A stretch of 64,000 nt of DNA, taken from NCBI GenBank assembly GCA_020638855.1, contig JACKHT010000014.1, positions 1 through 64,000 of the forward strand, read 5' to 3'. Shown here one piece after another: positions 44,310-52,627 of the stretch. Numbering within the stretch: position 1 is the first letter of the stretch; each line of letters begins with the position of its first letter. A program made the position numbers and the translations under genes. The stretch is from Planctomycetota bacterium. Its GTDB lineage: Bacteria; Planctomycetota; UBA1135; GCA-002686595. A model generated the notes under the pieces. The model saw only the letters and a program-made list of their open reading frames with translations. It was not told the origin of the DNA and ran no database searches.

Positions 44310-45209
44310 ATGCCCGAACTGCCCGACATCGAGGCCTACCTGGTGGCCCTGCGCGAGCGGGTGGTTGGGCACGTGCTCGAGGGCATTCGGATTCGCAGTC
44401 CGTTCCTCCTGCGCTCGGTCGAGCCCCCACCGAGCGCTTGTTTGGGTCGCAAGGTGGTGGCGCTCGAACGGCTGGGAAAGCGTATCGCGCTAGGGCTCGA
44501 AGGGGAGCTGTGGTTGGTCTTGCACCTGATGATCGCGGGGCGTTTGCACTGGCGCAAACCGCTTGCGGGGCTTCCGGGCAAGGCGGGTTTGGCCGCCTTT
44601 GACTTCGAGCACGGCAGCTTGACCCTGACCGAGGCGGGCAGCAAGCGGCGGGCTTCGCTGTACGTGGTCGAAGGTCGTGCGGGCCTCGCCGAGCACGACC
44701 GGGGCGGGGTCGATCCGCGTAGCGTTTCGCTCGAGGACTTTGCCGCGATCCTCCAACGCGAAAACCACACGCTCAAGCGTGCTCTGATCGATCCGCGCCA
44801 CTTCAGCGGGATCGGCAACGCGTACAGCGATGAGATTTTGCACCGCGCACGGCTCTCGCCGCTCGTTTGGACCTCGCGGCTCGACACAGGGGCGCTGGCG
44901 CGATTGCATGCCGCCACCCAAACCGTGCTGGGCGAGTGGTGCGACCGCATGGCCGCCGAAGCCAAAAAAGCCTTCCCCGAAAAGGTCACCGCCTTCCGCC
45001 CCGACATGGCGGTGCACGGCCGCTTCGGCCTGCCGTGCCCCGACTGTGGCGCTGCGATCCAACGCATCGTCTACGCCTCGCGCGAAACCAACTACTGCGC
45101 CCCCTGCCAGACCGGGGGCAAGCTCCTGGCCGACCGCGCTCTGTCTACCTTGCTCAAGCAGGATTGGCCGCGCTCGATCGAAGAAATGGAAGAGCGTCGC
45201 GGGGGCTGA
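44310..45209 (+). CDS. mutM: Formamidopyrimidine-DNA glycosylase family (Fpg/Nei)
   Basis: Base-excision repair glycosylase/AP lyase for oxidised purines or pyrimidines. 299 residues. The catalytic N-terminal Pro2 and Glu3 (MPELPDIEAY) are present; the beta-clamp lysine is in the segment RLGKRIAL. The H2TH region is at HFSGIGNAYSDEIL and the C-terminal zinc finger is CPDCGAAIQRIVYASRETNYCAPC with the conserved Arg. Pro-Asp-Ile-Glu replaces the commoner Pro-Glu-Val-Glu, so it may be an Nei-like or lineage-specific branch and the symbol is provisional. It is third in the GntR operon, suggesting shared regulation with the membrane protein. Confidence 0.88.
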   Translation: MPELPDIEAYLVALRERVVGHVLEGIRIRSPFLLRSVEPPPSACLGRKVVALERLGKRIALGLEGELWLVLHLMIAGRLHWRKPLAGLPGKAGLAAFDFEHGSLTLTEAGSKRRASLYVVEGRAGLAEHDRGGVDPRSVSLEDFAAILQRENHTLKRALIDPRHFSGIGNAYSDEILHRARLSPLVWTSRLDTGALARLHAATQTVLGEWCDRMAAEAKKAFPEKVTAFRPDMAVHGRFGLPCPDCGAAIQRIVYASRETNYCAPCQTGGKLLADRALSTLLKQDWPRSIEEMEERRGG

Positions 45210-45237
45210 ATCCCGGGGCACTGCGAAACCCGCGCGA

Positions 45238-46644
45238 TCAGGCCGGGGGAGTCAAGCTCGCCCGCCGGTCGTGCGCCAGCCGGAACGCCAACTCAAGCGA
45301 TTGCTGGTAGTTGAGCCGCGGGTCGCAGGCGGTTTCGTAACGCTCGCGCAGATTCGCCTCGCCCGGGCCTTCGCTGCCCCCCGTGCACTCGGTCACGTCG
45401 GTCGCGGTCACCTCGCAATGCAATCCGCCCAGGGGCCTGCCAAAGCGTTCGTGGACTTCGCGCGTGCGTTCGAACTCGTCGATGATCGCATCGAACGAAC
45501 GGGTCTTGAAGCCATCGGCGGAAAGGGTCGTGTTGCCGTGCATCGGGTCACAGATCCACAGGATGCGTCGATCGCCGGTCGCCTCCAACCAAGTTGGAAG
45601 GTGCGCGGCCACCTGGCCCGCCCCGAGGCGCGACACAAACACGAGTTTGCCCGGTTCGTCGCTGGGGTTCAGGATCTCGGCTAGGCTGCGGACTTCTGCC
45701 GGCGTTGCGCTGGGGCCAAGCTTGACCCCCACCGGGTTGCGGATGCCGCGGAAGAATTCCACGTGGGCTCCCGAGAGGCTGCGCGTGCGGTCGCCAATCC
45801 AAGGCAGGTGCGTCGAAAGGCAATAGTTGCCACGGCGGTGCGGCACGTTGCGCGTCAGGGCTTGCTCGTATTCCAAATGCAGCCCTTCGTGGCTCGCATA
45901 GAAATGGTTCTGCCAGCCCTGGGTGTGGTCTTCCCAGCGGGCCAGCTGCCCGGCCTCAAGCGAGTGGGCCAAGGCGGCTTTGGTGCTTTCGTACTCGGCC
46001 TTGCGCTGGGGTGACAAGGCGGCCGCCCCTAGGAACGCCAGATCCCAGCGGTCCAGTTGCTGCCAATCGGTGAAGCCCCCTTCGACCAAGGCACGGACGA
46101 AGTTGAGCGTCAAGGCCGCGTGGTAGTAGCCTTCGAGCAAGCGTTTGGGATCGGGTTCCCGATCGGCAGCGGTGAAGGGCTGACGGTTCACCAGGTCGCC
46201 GAAGTAGCTGGGCAGGGTTTGCTCGTGCCCGTCCAGCAGGCGGGTCTCGAACGCTTGGCTGCGCGGCTTGGCGTATTGGCCCGCGAAGCGACCGATGCGC
46301 ACGACCGGCTTGCCCAAACCGTGGGTCAAGACCAGCGACATCTGCAGCAGGATCTTGAGCCGCTGGGCGATCGGCCCCGCTTTGCAATCCTCGATGCGCT
46401 CGGCGCAGTCCCCGCCTTGCAGCACAAAGCGCGCCCCCGTTTGGGCTTCCGCCAAAAGGCTGCGCAGCCGCTCCACCTCGAAGGAGGTCACCAGGGGCGG
46501 GAGCTCGGCGAGCGCCGCGGTCGCCCGGCGCACGGCCGCAGGGTCCCCATAAGCGGGTTGTTGGCTCTGGGGCTTGGCCCGCCAGGAATCGGGGGTCCAG
46601 GGTTCTAGGGGCCTGGACGGGGGGTGCCGGGGAGCGGAAGCCAT
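45238..46644 (-). CDS. aroG: 3-deoxy-7-phosphoheptulonate synthase, class II
   Basis: Condenses phosphoenolpyruvate with erythrose-4-phosphate, the first step of the shikimate pathway. 468 residues, matching the plant-like class II enzyme. Blocks: QPAYGDPAAVRRATAALAELPPLV, LQGGDCAERIEDCKAGPI, RFAGQYAKPRS, SHEGLHLEYEQALTR, DPMHGNTTLSADGFKTRSFD, EVTATDVTECTGG, TACDPRLNYQQSLELAF. Metal ligands (Cys in GGDCAE, His in DPMHG, Glu and Asp in the C-terminal blocks) are present. The gene symbol follows general use; class II enzymes are also called aroF or aroH. Convergent with the glycosylase; a short extension upstream to 46728 is not needed. Confidence 0.95.
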   Translation of the reverse strand: MASAPRHPPSRPLEPWTPDSWRAKPQSQQPAYGDPAAVRRATAALAELPPLVTSFEVERLRSLLAEAQTGARFVLQGGDCAERIEDCKAGPIAQRLKILLQMSLVLTHGLGKPVVRIGRFAGQYAKPRSQAFETRLLDGHEQTLPSYFGDLVNRQPFTAADREPDPKRLLEGYYHAALTLNFVRALVEGGFTDWQQLDRWDLAFLGAAALSPQRKAEYESTKAALAHSLEAGQLARWEDHTQGWQNHFYASHEGLHLEYEQALTRNVPHRRGNYCLSTHLPWIGDRTRSLSGAHVEFFRGIRNPVGVKLGPSATPAEVRSLAEILNPSDEPGKLVFVSRLGAGQVAAHLPTWLEATGDRRILWICDPMHGNTTLSADGFKTRSFDAIIDEFERTREVHERFGRPLGGLHCEVTATDVTECTGGSEGPGEANLRERYETACDPRLNYQQSLELAFRLAHDRRASLTPPA

Positions 46645-46794
46645 GGGCGGGCAGCATAGCAGCCGACCTCCAAAAAGTCGGGCGCTGCGGCCGGGTCTAT
46701 AGCTCGATCGAGGGGTGGGTTCCAGCAATCGCCCGGGGGACGGGATGGATTCGACCCCATGGAGTCGAAGCGCACAGGCCCCGCACGCCCGCGC

Positions 46795-47202
46795 CTAGCT
46801 CAGGATCACGTTCTCGGCGCTGGTGGCCATGTAGAAGCGGCCCACCATGGCTCGGAACGGGCCGCCGGCCTCGTCGAGGAAGGTGAAGTGTCCTTCCATA
46901 GTCCCCCAATCGGTCCGAAGCGGGCAATAGCTCGTGTATTCGAAGGTTTCGCCAGGGGAAAGGATCGGCTGTTTGCCCACGACCCCTTCGCCATGCACGT
47001 CTTCGCGGCGCCCGTTGCCGTCGATGATGACCCAGTGGCGGGTGATCAGCTGCACGGTCCGATCCGACTGGTTGTGCATGCGGATGCGGTACACAAAGAT
47101 GAAGCGCCCGCGGTCCGGATCCGATTCGGACTGCATGTACTGCGCCGCCGCTTGGATGCGGACTCCTTCGGTCAGGGTGTTGGAGTTGGTGGTGGGACTC
47201 AC
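46795..47202 (-). CDS. apaG: ApaG protein
   Basis: A 135-residue ApaG/F-box-associated beta-sandwich protein (DUF525). The family segments FIFVYRIRMHNQSDRTVQLI, RHWVIIDGNGRREDVHGEGVVG, PILSPGETFEYTSYCPL and GTMEGHFTFLDE are nearly canonical. ApaG is associated with magnesium/cobalt tolerance and diadenosine tetraphosphate metabolism, but the biochemical role remains unclear. Start GTG at 47202. It is monocistronic and diverges from the DUF885-like lipoprotein 99 bases away. Length is slightly over the usual 125. Confidence 0.93.
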   Translation of the reverse strand: MSPTTNSNTLTEGVRIQAAAQYMQSESDPDRGRFIFVYRIRMHNQSDRTVQLITRHWVIIDGNGRREDVHGEGVVGKQPILSPGETFEYTSYCPLRTDWGTMEGHFTFLDEAGGPFRAMVGRFYMATSAENVILS

Positions 47203-47301
47203 AGGGCACTTCCGGTTCGAAGCCCCATCCTACCCCAAGGACCAAAACCGCGCGAGAGCGGATTTGCGGGAAGGCGCGGGCTACCATGGGAGCCGCTCAC
47301 C

Positions 47302-49113
47302 ATGATTCGCGCGTTTCTGTCCTTGTTGTCAGTGCTTGGCTTGGCGCTGCTGCTTCCCGCTTGCGTGGGTTGGTTGCGGCCCCAGGGCAAACGAGTCGAG
47401 CTCAACCCCGACGAAGCCACGCGCTTCGTGCACTTCTTAGACGAAGTCCACGAAACCGATGTGGACCGTGCGCCCTTGAAAGCGGCCATGGCCGGATGGT
47501 CGCCGACGGTCCCAGCCTGGGACGACTTGAGCCCCGCCCACGCCGGCCGCATCACGTCGTGGCTGGAAACGGCGACGCAACGGCTCGCGGACGAGTTCCC
47601 GAACCGGGGGAACGCCATCGAAGCACCGCTCTACGCCTCGGCGCAGACATGGCTTCGTTGGGAGCGAGCGGCGATCGGGTGGAAGGACCACAGCGACCTT
47701 TTGTCGGACGCCGAAGGCGCCCACCGGCTCCCCACACGCTACCTGTGGGAAGTGGCTAGGCCCCAGTCGGTTGCCGAGTGGGACCACTACGTCGCGTTGC
47801 TCGACAGCTTGCCGGGCTATCTGGGGCAGTTGGAAGACCGGCTACGCACACGCGCGGCCTTGCGCACCCTTCCCCCGCGCCAGGTATTGATGCGCGCCCG
47901 GACCCGTTGCTTGGCCTGGCTCGCGGGCAGGCCGTTCACTTCGCTTTCGAGCATCCAAAGCCCCTGGCAAACCCATGCGCTCGAACGCTTGGAAGCCAGC
48001 ACCCAGCTCAGCCAGGCCGAGCGCAACCGCATCGCGGACGCCATCAACCGTGCCCTGGCGCAATCGGTGGGACCCGCCTACCAAAGCCTGGCCGCCACCC
48101 TCGACAACTTGAATTCCCAAGCCCCCGAAGAGATCGGGGTGGCCGCCCGCACCGATGGCCCGACTTGGTACGCCTACCGGCTCGAACGCATCGCCGGCGA
48201 ACCGGTCGATCCGGCCGACGCGCACAGCCTAGGGCTGCGCGAAGTGAGCCGCTTGCGCGAACGGCTGCGCGAATGGCAGCAGGCCGCCGGGGTGACCGAA
48301 ACCACGAACGCTTGGCTGCAGACCCTGCGCGAAGGCGAGGACTACCCGCGCGCCGATCGCGAGGCGTGGAGCTTGGCCGCCGAACGCTGGATCGCCACCA
48401 GCCAGGAACGCTTGGACTTGGCCATGCCGGGGTTGCTCCTGACCCCCCTGCCGATCCAGATCCTCGCCGCGGATCCTGACGGAAGCTCCCCGCCCCTCGA
48501 GTACCAACCGCGCGACCCTGCGCTGGAAGTCCACCCGGGCGATTGGGTGTCGATCCCCGCGCTGTGCATGGAGGCCTGGCTGGCCCAGTCGAGCGTGCCG
48601 GGAGCCCACCTGCGCAGCGCCCACACGCTCCCGGCCAAGCCCCTACCGATCCTGATGCGCACGATGGAGCTGCCCTCGCTGGAAGCGGGCTGGGACCTGT
48701 ACGCCACGCGTCTGGCCCTCGAGTGGAGGCTCTACTCGGGGCCCGAAGCCGAACTGGGGCAAATCCTGTGCGAACTCTGGTGGGCGGCCCAGCTGGTGGT
48801 CGACACCGGCATCCACCACCGCTCGTGGACCCAGGAAGAGTCCGAGCAGTACCTCGCCAACAACAGCGTCTTCCGCCGCTCGCTGTGCCAAAACGCCGTG
48901 CGCGACATCATGGAACGCCCCGGAGCCCGAGCCGCCGCCACCCTCGGACTGCAACAGCTGCAAGACCTCCAGACCCGCGCCGAAACCGCCCTGGGGCCCA
49001 ACCTGGACCTCAACGCCTTCCATCGCGCCTTGCTCGAACGCGGCCCGCTCCCCATCGGCCCCCTGCGCGAACGCATGCAGGCTTGGATCAACGAGCGGTT
49101 GGCCAAACGCTAG
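47302..49113 (+). CDS. DUF885-like lipoprotein, metal site degenerate
   Basis: A 603-residue lipoprotein (signal AFLSLLSVLGLALLLPAC, Cys at residue 21) resembling the DUF885 family of zinc metallopeptidase-like proteins. The C-terminal block ILCELWWAAQLVVDTGIHHRSWTQEESEQYL and the GWDLYATRLALEWRLY segment (EGWALYAE in the family) match. However, where active members have H-E-x-V-P-G-H-H-x-Q, this protein has Q-S-S-V-P-G-A-H-L-R, losing the first His, the Glu and one of the central His residues. It is therefore probably catalytically inactive or a different activity. The ATG 47302 is chosen for the lipoprotein signal; the longer frame upstream overlaps the divergent apaG. Function unknown. Confidence 0.75.
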   Translation: MIRAFLSLLSVLGLALLLPACVGWLRPQGKRVELNPDEATRFVHFLDEVHETDVDRAPLKAAMAGWSPTVPAWDDLSPAHAGRITSWLETATQRLADEFPNRGNAIEAPLYASAQTWLRWERAAIGWKDHSDLLSDAEGAHRLPTRYLWEVARPQSVAEWDHYVALLDSLPGYLGQLEDRLRTRAALRTLPPRQVLMRARTRCLAWLAGRPFTSLSSIQSPWQTHALERLEASTQLSQAERNRIADAINRALAQSVGPAYQSLAATLDNLNSQAPEEIGVAARTDGPTWYAYRLERIAGEPVDPADAHSLGLREVSRLRERLREWQQAAGVTETTNAWLQTLREGEDYPRADREAWSLAAERWIATSQERLDLAMPGLLLTPLPIQILAADPDGSSPPLEYQPRDPALEVHPGDWVSIPALCMEAWLAQSSVPGAHLRSAHTLPAKPLPILMRTMELPSLEAGWDLYATRLALEWRLYSGPEAELGQILCELWWAAQLVVDTGIHHRSWTQEESEQYLANNSVFRRSLCQNAVRDIMERPGARAAATLGLQQLQDLQTRAETALGPNLDLNAFHRALLERGPLPIGPLRERMQAWINERLAKR

Positions 49114-49198
49114 AGCCCAGCAAGAAATGCATTCCCGGTGCCCGGAAGTCCCCTAGCGACCTAGAGCGAGCCAACCCATCGTCCTAACGTAGAGCCCT

Positions 49199-49777
49199 AT
49201 GAATCAAGACCTGATCGATCCCTGGATCGCCCAGAACAAAGAGCAGACGATCTTTGTTCAGCGTTTGGTGTTGGGGCTGAGCTCCGAAGCGGTGCATTGG
49301 AATCCCGCCGAGCGGGCCTGGAGCATCGCGCAGTGTTTGGGGCACCTGAACCAGACCGCGCGCGCATACTCGCAGGGTATCGACCGGGCGTTGGCTCAGG
49401 GTGTGCGGGTGCATCCGGGGTCCGCGCCTTTTGCTCCAGGCTGGGTAGGGCGCAAGGTGATCCAGTACGTGGGTCCGGGTGGCACCAAAGCGCTCAAGGC
49501 GCCTGGGGTGTTTCGACCCGAACCCAACCCAGCAACCGACGGCGTGGAGGACTTTGTGCGCTGGCAGGGTTGGTTGATCAACCGCATGGGAGCGGCACGC
49601 TTGTTGGATTTGAACAAGAACAAGGTCCCCTCCCCCGCCCTACCGATGCTGCGCTTCAAGCTGGGCGAGTGCTTCCAGATCCTTGTGGACCACACCCAGC
49701 GGCACCTGCACCAAGCCCTGGTCGTGCGCAGCCACCCGGATTTCCCGGGGCCGGCGCTCGAAGGCTGCAGCGCGTAG
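49199..49777 (+). CDS. DinB-like four-helix protein
   Basis: A 192-residue DinB/YfiT-type four-helix bundle. Putative metal-binding histidines are H49 (in LGHLNQTARAY), H165 and H169 (in VDHTQRHLHQ), the classic pattern of DinB. Members are implicated in thiol or sugar-phosphate transfer and stress, but function here is unknown. It begins 85 bases after the DUF885-like gene and 64 bases before the Rieske-fusion gene, so co-expression with the latter is plausible. Start ATG 49199, no Shine-Dalgarno visible. Confidence 0.85.
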   Translation: MNQDLIDPWIAQNKEQTIFVQRLVLGLSSEAVHWNPAERAWSIAQCLGHLNQTARAYSQGIDRALAQGVRVHPGSAPFAPGWVGRKVIQYVGPGGTKALKAPGVFRPEPNPATDGVEDFVRWQGWLINRMGAARLLDLNKNKVPSPALPMLRFKLGECFQILVDHTQRHLHQALVVRSHPDFPGPALEGCSA

Positions 49778-49841
49778 CCATAGCAGCTGCCTGCGCGCGC
49801 TGTGCGGCGCTTGGTATCCTACGCCCCGAGGAACCCTTCCC

Positions 49842-50954
49842 ATGCCCGACGATTCCAACCCCTGGCTCGATGCCGGTCCGGTCGAGGACTTTGCTGCTAG
49901 CGAAGTCCGCGAAGTCACCCTTGGCGCCAAGAAACTCGCCATCACCCACCGCAATGGGGTGTTCGGCGCCATATCGAATGCATGCAACCATGCGGGTGGA
50001 CCCTTGGGGCAGGGCCGGTTGGATGGGGACTTTGTCGTCTGCCCCTGGCACAACTGGAAGTTTCATCGTGTGCATGGCACCGGCGAGCCAGGCTTCGAGG
50101 CCGATGCGGTCCCCTGCCACGAGGTCCGGGTGCAAGACGGCCACCTGTGGGTCCGGGCCGTGGCCAGAACGCAACGCAACCGCCTACCCCACGAGCCCCA
50201 CCCGCTCGCTCGACCGGTCAAGCGCGAACCCGGTGGCATCCGCGTGCTGGGCATTTCGACCACCGCCCAGGATCCCAAGAACCCGCGCTATTCGACTTCG
50301 CAAGCCCTGCTCGAAGTTTCGTTGCAGCAAGCCAAAGACGTCCTGGGCTGCGAAACCCAGCTGATCAAGCTTTCCGACCTGCAGTTCCGCGCCTGCGAAG
50401 GCTACTACTCGAAGAGCGCGCGGGCCTGCACCTGGCCCTGCTCGATCACCCAGATGGACGCGAGCGACCAGCTCACTCCGGTCTACGAAGCGCTGGTGCA
50501 CTGGGCCGACGTGGTGCTCGTGGCGACGCCGATTCGCTGGGGTCAAGCGAGCTCGCTGTACTTCAAGATGGCCGAGCGGCTCAATTGCGTGCAAAACCAA
50601 ATCACGATCCACGATCGCGTGCTGATCCAGAACAAGGTGGCCAGCTTCATCATCACCGGTGGCCAGGACAACATCCAAGGGGTTGCGGGCCAGCTTTTGA
50701 CCTTCTTCACCGAGCTTGGCTTCCATGTGCCCCAGTTCCCCTTCATCGCGCACTCGCGCGGCTGGACGGCGGAAGACATGGAGCAAAACATCGCCGCCGT
50801 ACAAAACAGCGCCGAATTGCGCGAGGGCGCTGCGGCGCTCGCAGCCCGCGCAGTAGACCTCGCCACCACCCTGGTCGAACGCGCCCTTCCGGGGGGAAAA
50901 ACCGAACGCGGCGGACGCAAAGCGCATCGGTTGGAAGTGGAAAAGGACCACTGA
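49842..50954 (+). CDS. Rieske [2Fe-2S] / NADPH-dependent FMN reductase fusion
   Basis: A 370-residue two-domain redox protein. Residues about 10-115 form a Rieske domain with the two motifs C48-N-H50 (ACNHAGGPLG) and C67-P-W-H70 (VVCPWHNWKF). From about 135 a flavodoxin-fold FMN reductase domain follows (GGIRVLGISTTAQDP, LQQAKDVLG, ADVVLVATPIRWGQASSLYF, GQDNIQGVAGQLLTFFTELG). The reductase domain carries three Cys (FRACEGYY, ARACTWPCS) that could ligate a further cluster as in iron-sulfur flavoproteins. The start at ATG 49842 is marked by the beginning of the Rieske fold. The domain pair would pass electrons intramolecularly from flavin to a Rieske centre. Not part of a recognisable dioxygenase operon. 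Confidence 0.82.
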   Translation: MPDDSNPWLDAGPVEDFAASEVREVTLGAKKLAITHRNGVFGAISNACNHAGGPLGQGRLDGDFVVCPWHNWKFHRVHGTGEPGFEADAVPCHEVRVQDGHLWVRAVARTQRNRLPHEPHPLARPVKREPGGIRVLGISTTAQDPKNPRYSTSQALLEVSLQQAKDVLGCETQLIKLSDLQFRACEGYYSKSARACTWPCSITQMDASDQLTPVYEALVHWADVVLVATPIRWGQASSLYFKMAERLNCVQNQITIHDRVLIQNKVASFIITGGQDNIQGVAGQLLTFFTELGFHVPQFPFIAHSRGWTAEDMEQNIAAVQNSAELREGAAALAARAVDLATTLVERALPGGKTERGGRKAHRLEVEKDH

Positions 50955-51293
50955 TCGCATAGGGATGCGGCCCAACGGGCGCGCAGAAGGTCGCGACCCA
51001 GTTCGATAGGAAGCATGGAATGCTGGCTAGCATCCGCAGAGCGGGCGGTGCCGAGCGACTCGAGCGGAAGATGGACAACCTGCGCCAGAAAAGGTTCCCA
51101 TCGGCCATCCGTCGCGGACGCATAGGATCCTGCGCCCCCAACCCGGGATTGGCCCGCCCAGGTGTTTGAACCTTGGCAGCTGCTCGGGCTGTGCCGGGAA
51201 GCCATCGCTCCGTAGGCCCAGCCCGCGTTCCCCTTGGCGCGAGGCAACGCGCGAGGATGGCTCCTCGCACGTCGCCCCAACCTCAACATTCGC
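50955..51293. other. Gene-free stretch downstream of the Rieske fusion
   Basis: No supportable gene was found in these 339 bases. It contains a perfect 7-bp hairpin GCGAGGA-tggc-TCCTCGC (51251-51268), 26 bases beyond the stop of the minus-strand secreted protein, which may serve as its terminator although no T-tract follows. Long frames crossing it are shadows of the Rieske gene. Confidence 0.5.
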
Positions 51294-52583
51294 CTACAAG
51301 ATCGTGAACCGCAGGCCGTCCGACAACGAATAGTTGTTGGGCATCGGGAAGCCTTGGTCGCGGCCGATGTACTGGACGTACACCGTGGTTCCGGTCATCA
51401 AGCTGTTCTGGCTGAACCAAGACTGGCTCAAAAAGTCCGTGTACCCCCCCGTACAGTCGGTTCCGGAAGCGCCCGGGGTGCCCCCCGAAAACTGCGCCGG
51501 GTGACGATAGAACTGACCCGCAAGGCATAGCGTGCCGCCTCCCAAGGGGAAGCTCCCGGGAGTCGTGCTCCAAACCAAAATGCCGAACGAGTTGTTGAGC
51601 ATCCCCGTCCCCATCAACGTGAAGTCGTCCGCTCCGCTCGTCGTCGCCGATCCAACGAACGAGATGCTGGGCACGCAACCCTGCGAGTTCACCTTGCCAT
51701 CACAGAAGACCGTCGGGAGGTCGAATCCCTGAACCACGAGCACTTGGTTGCCGCTTCCAAAGGTACTGAACAGAAAGTCGCCCGTCACAGGATCGATCAC
51801 CGCACCTTCGGCACCCAGCAGTCCGGTGATGAAGTCCCGGCGCGAGGCGACGACCGGATCCCCATTGGAATCCAACTCATAGGCGCTGACACGACCCCCT
51901 AGGTACTCGGAAACCAGCGCCGAGTCGTTCGCAAATCCCGTATTGCCGCCGGAGACGTACACGATGCCCTCGGGCCCCCCGCCGGTGTTGACGGTCGAGG
52001 TCACGTTGCTGAGGGAGTAGGTGCCATCGAGCTCCTGCAGCAGGTCTACGTCGAACCAATCGCTTGAGTTGTAGGAACCAACTTTGAACTTGCCCGCACC
52101 TGGGAAGCCCGCGGGAACAAACTGGCAGGTGCCGACGCTCACCGCCACACCAAGCGGGGTCAAACTGATGGTCGTGTCCGGCGTCGTGCTCCCGGGCAAG
52201 TACTGATGCATTTGATTGGTCGGGTACGCGGTCACCATCATCACTCCGTTCGGTGCAAACACAATGCCGCCATCGATGTACGGAGCATCAAAGGTCAGGA
52301 CCCCGGGACCGCCAAAGGCCACGATGTGCCCAGCCCCGTCGCGCGCGACCGGGAGCTCATAAATCGCTCCGGCAGGGCCGTTGGCAGAACCACCGATCAG
52401 CAAGGTGTTGCTGTCGCCCGGCTTGAATTGGATCCCGCCGAGAGGCGTCAGGACCCCGGCCGGGGATCCCAGGTCGTTGATGGAGTAGGTGCTGGCAAAG
52501 TCCGGGCCAAGGGTCTGGGCATCCAGCGCGGAGAGCGTGCAGGTTGCGGCCATTAGGCCGAAAGCGATTTTCACTTGATTCAT
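51294..52583 (-). CDS. Secreted protein with propeller-like core and planctomycete C-terminal tail domain
   Basis: A 429-residue exported protein. The signal is IAFGLMAATCTLSALDAQ. A long repeat region follows with blades of the type GGIQFKPGDSNTLLIGG, GGIVFAPNGVMMVTA, EGIVYVSGGNTGFAN and GAVIDPVTGDFLFSTFG, which suggests a beta-propeller (NHL/SMP-30-like). The last 120 residues begin FCDGKVNSQGCVPSISFVGS and end YSLSDGLRFTIL. The C-terminal block (about 325-429) is a recognisable tail domain of planctomycete secreted proteins and is similar to the orphan fragment at 59913-60287. It is probably an outer-surface or vesicle-targeting protein, but function is unknown. The ATG 52583 is set by the signal peptide. 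Confidence 0.75.
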   Translation of the reverse strand: MNQVKIAFGLMAATCTLSALDAQTLGPDFASTYSINDLGSPAGVLTPLGGIQFKPGDSNTLLIGGSANGPAGAIYELPVARDGAGHIVAFGGPGVLTFDAPYIDGGIVFAPNGVMMVTAYPTNQMHQYLPGSTTPDTTISLTPLGVAVSVGTCQFVPAGFPGAGKFKVGSYNSSDWFDVDLLQELDGTYSLSNVTSTVNTGGGPEGIVYVSGGNTGFANDSALVSEYLGGRVSAYELDSNGDPVVASRRDFITGLLGAEGAVIDPVTGDFLFSTFGSGNQVLVVQGFDLPTVFCDGKVNSQGCVPSISFVGSATTSGADDFTLMGTGMLNNSFGILVWSTTPGSFPLGGGTLCLAGQFYRHPAQFSGGTPGASGTDCTGGYTDFLSQSWFSQNSLMTGTTVYVQYIGRDQGFPMPNNYSLSDGLRFTIL

Positions 52584-52627
52584 GATTCGGATGGGTGGGA
52601 GTGCAAAGCTAGGGCCCCATACGGAAC

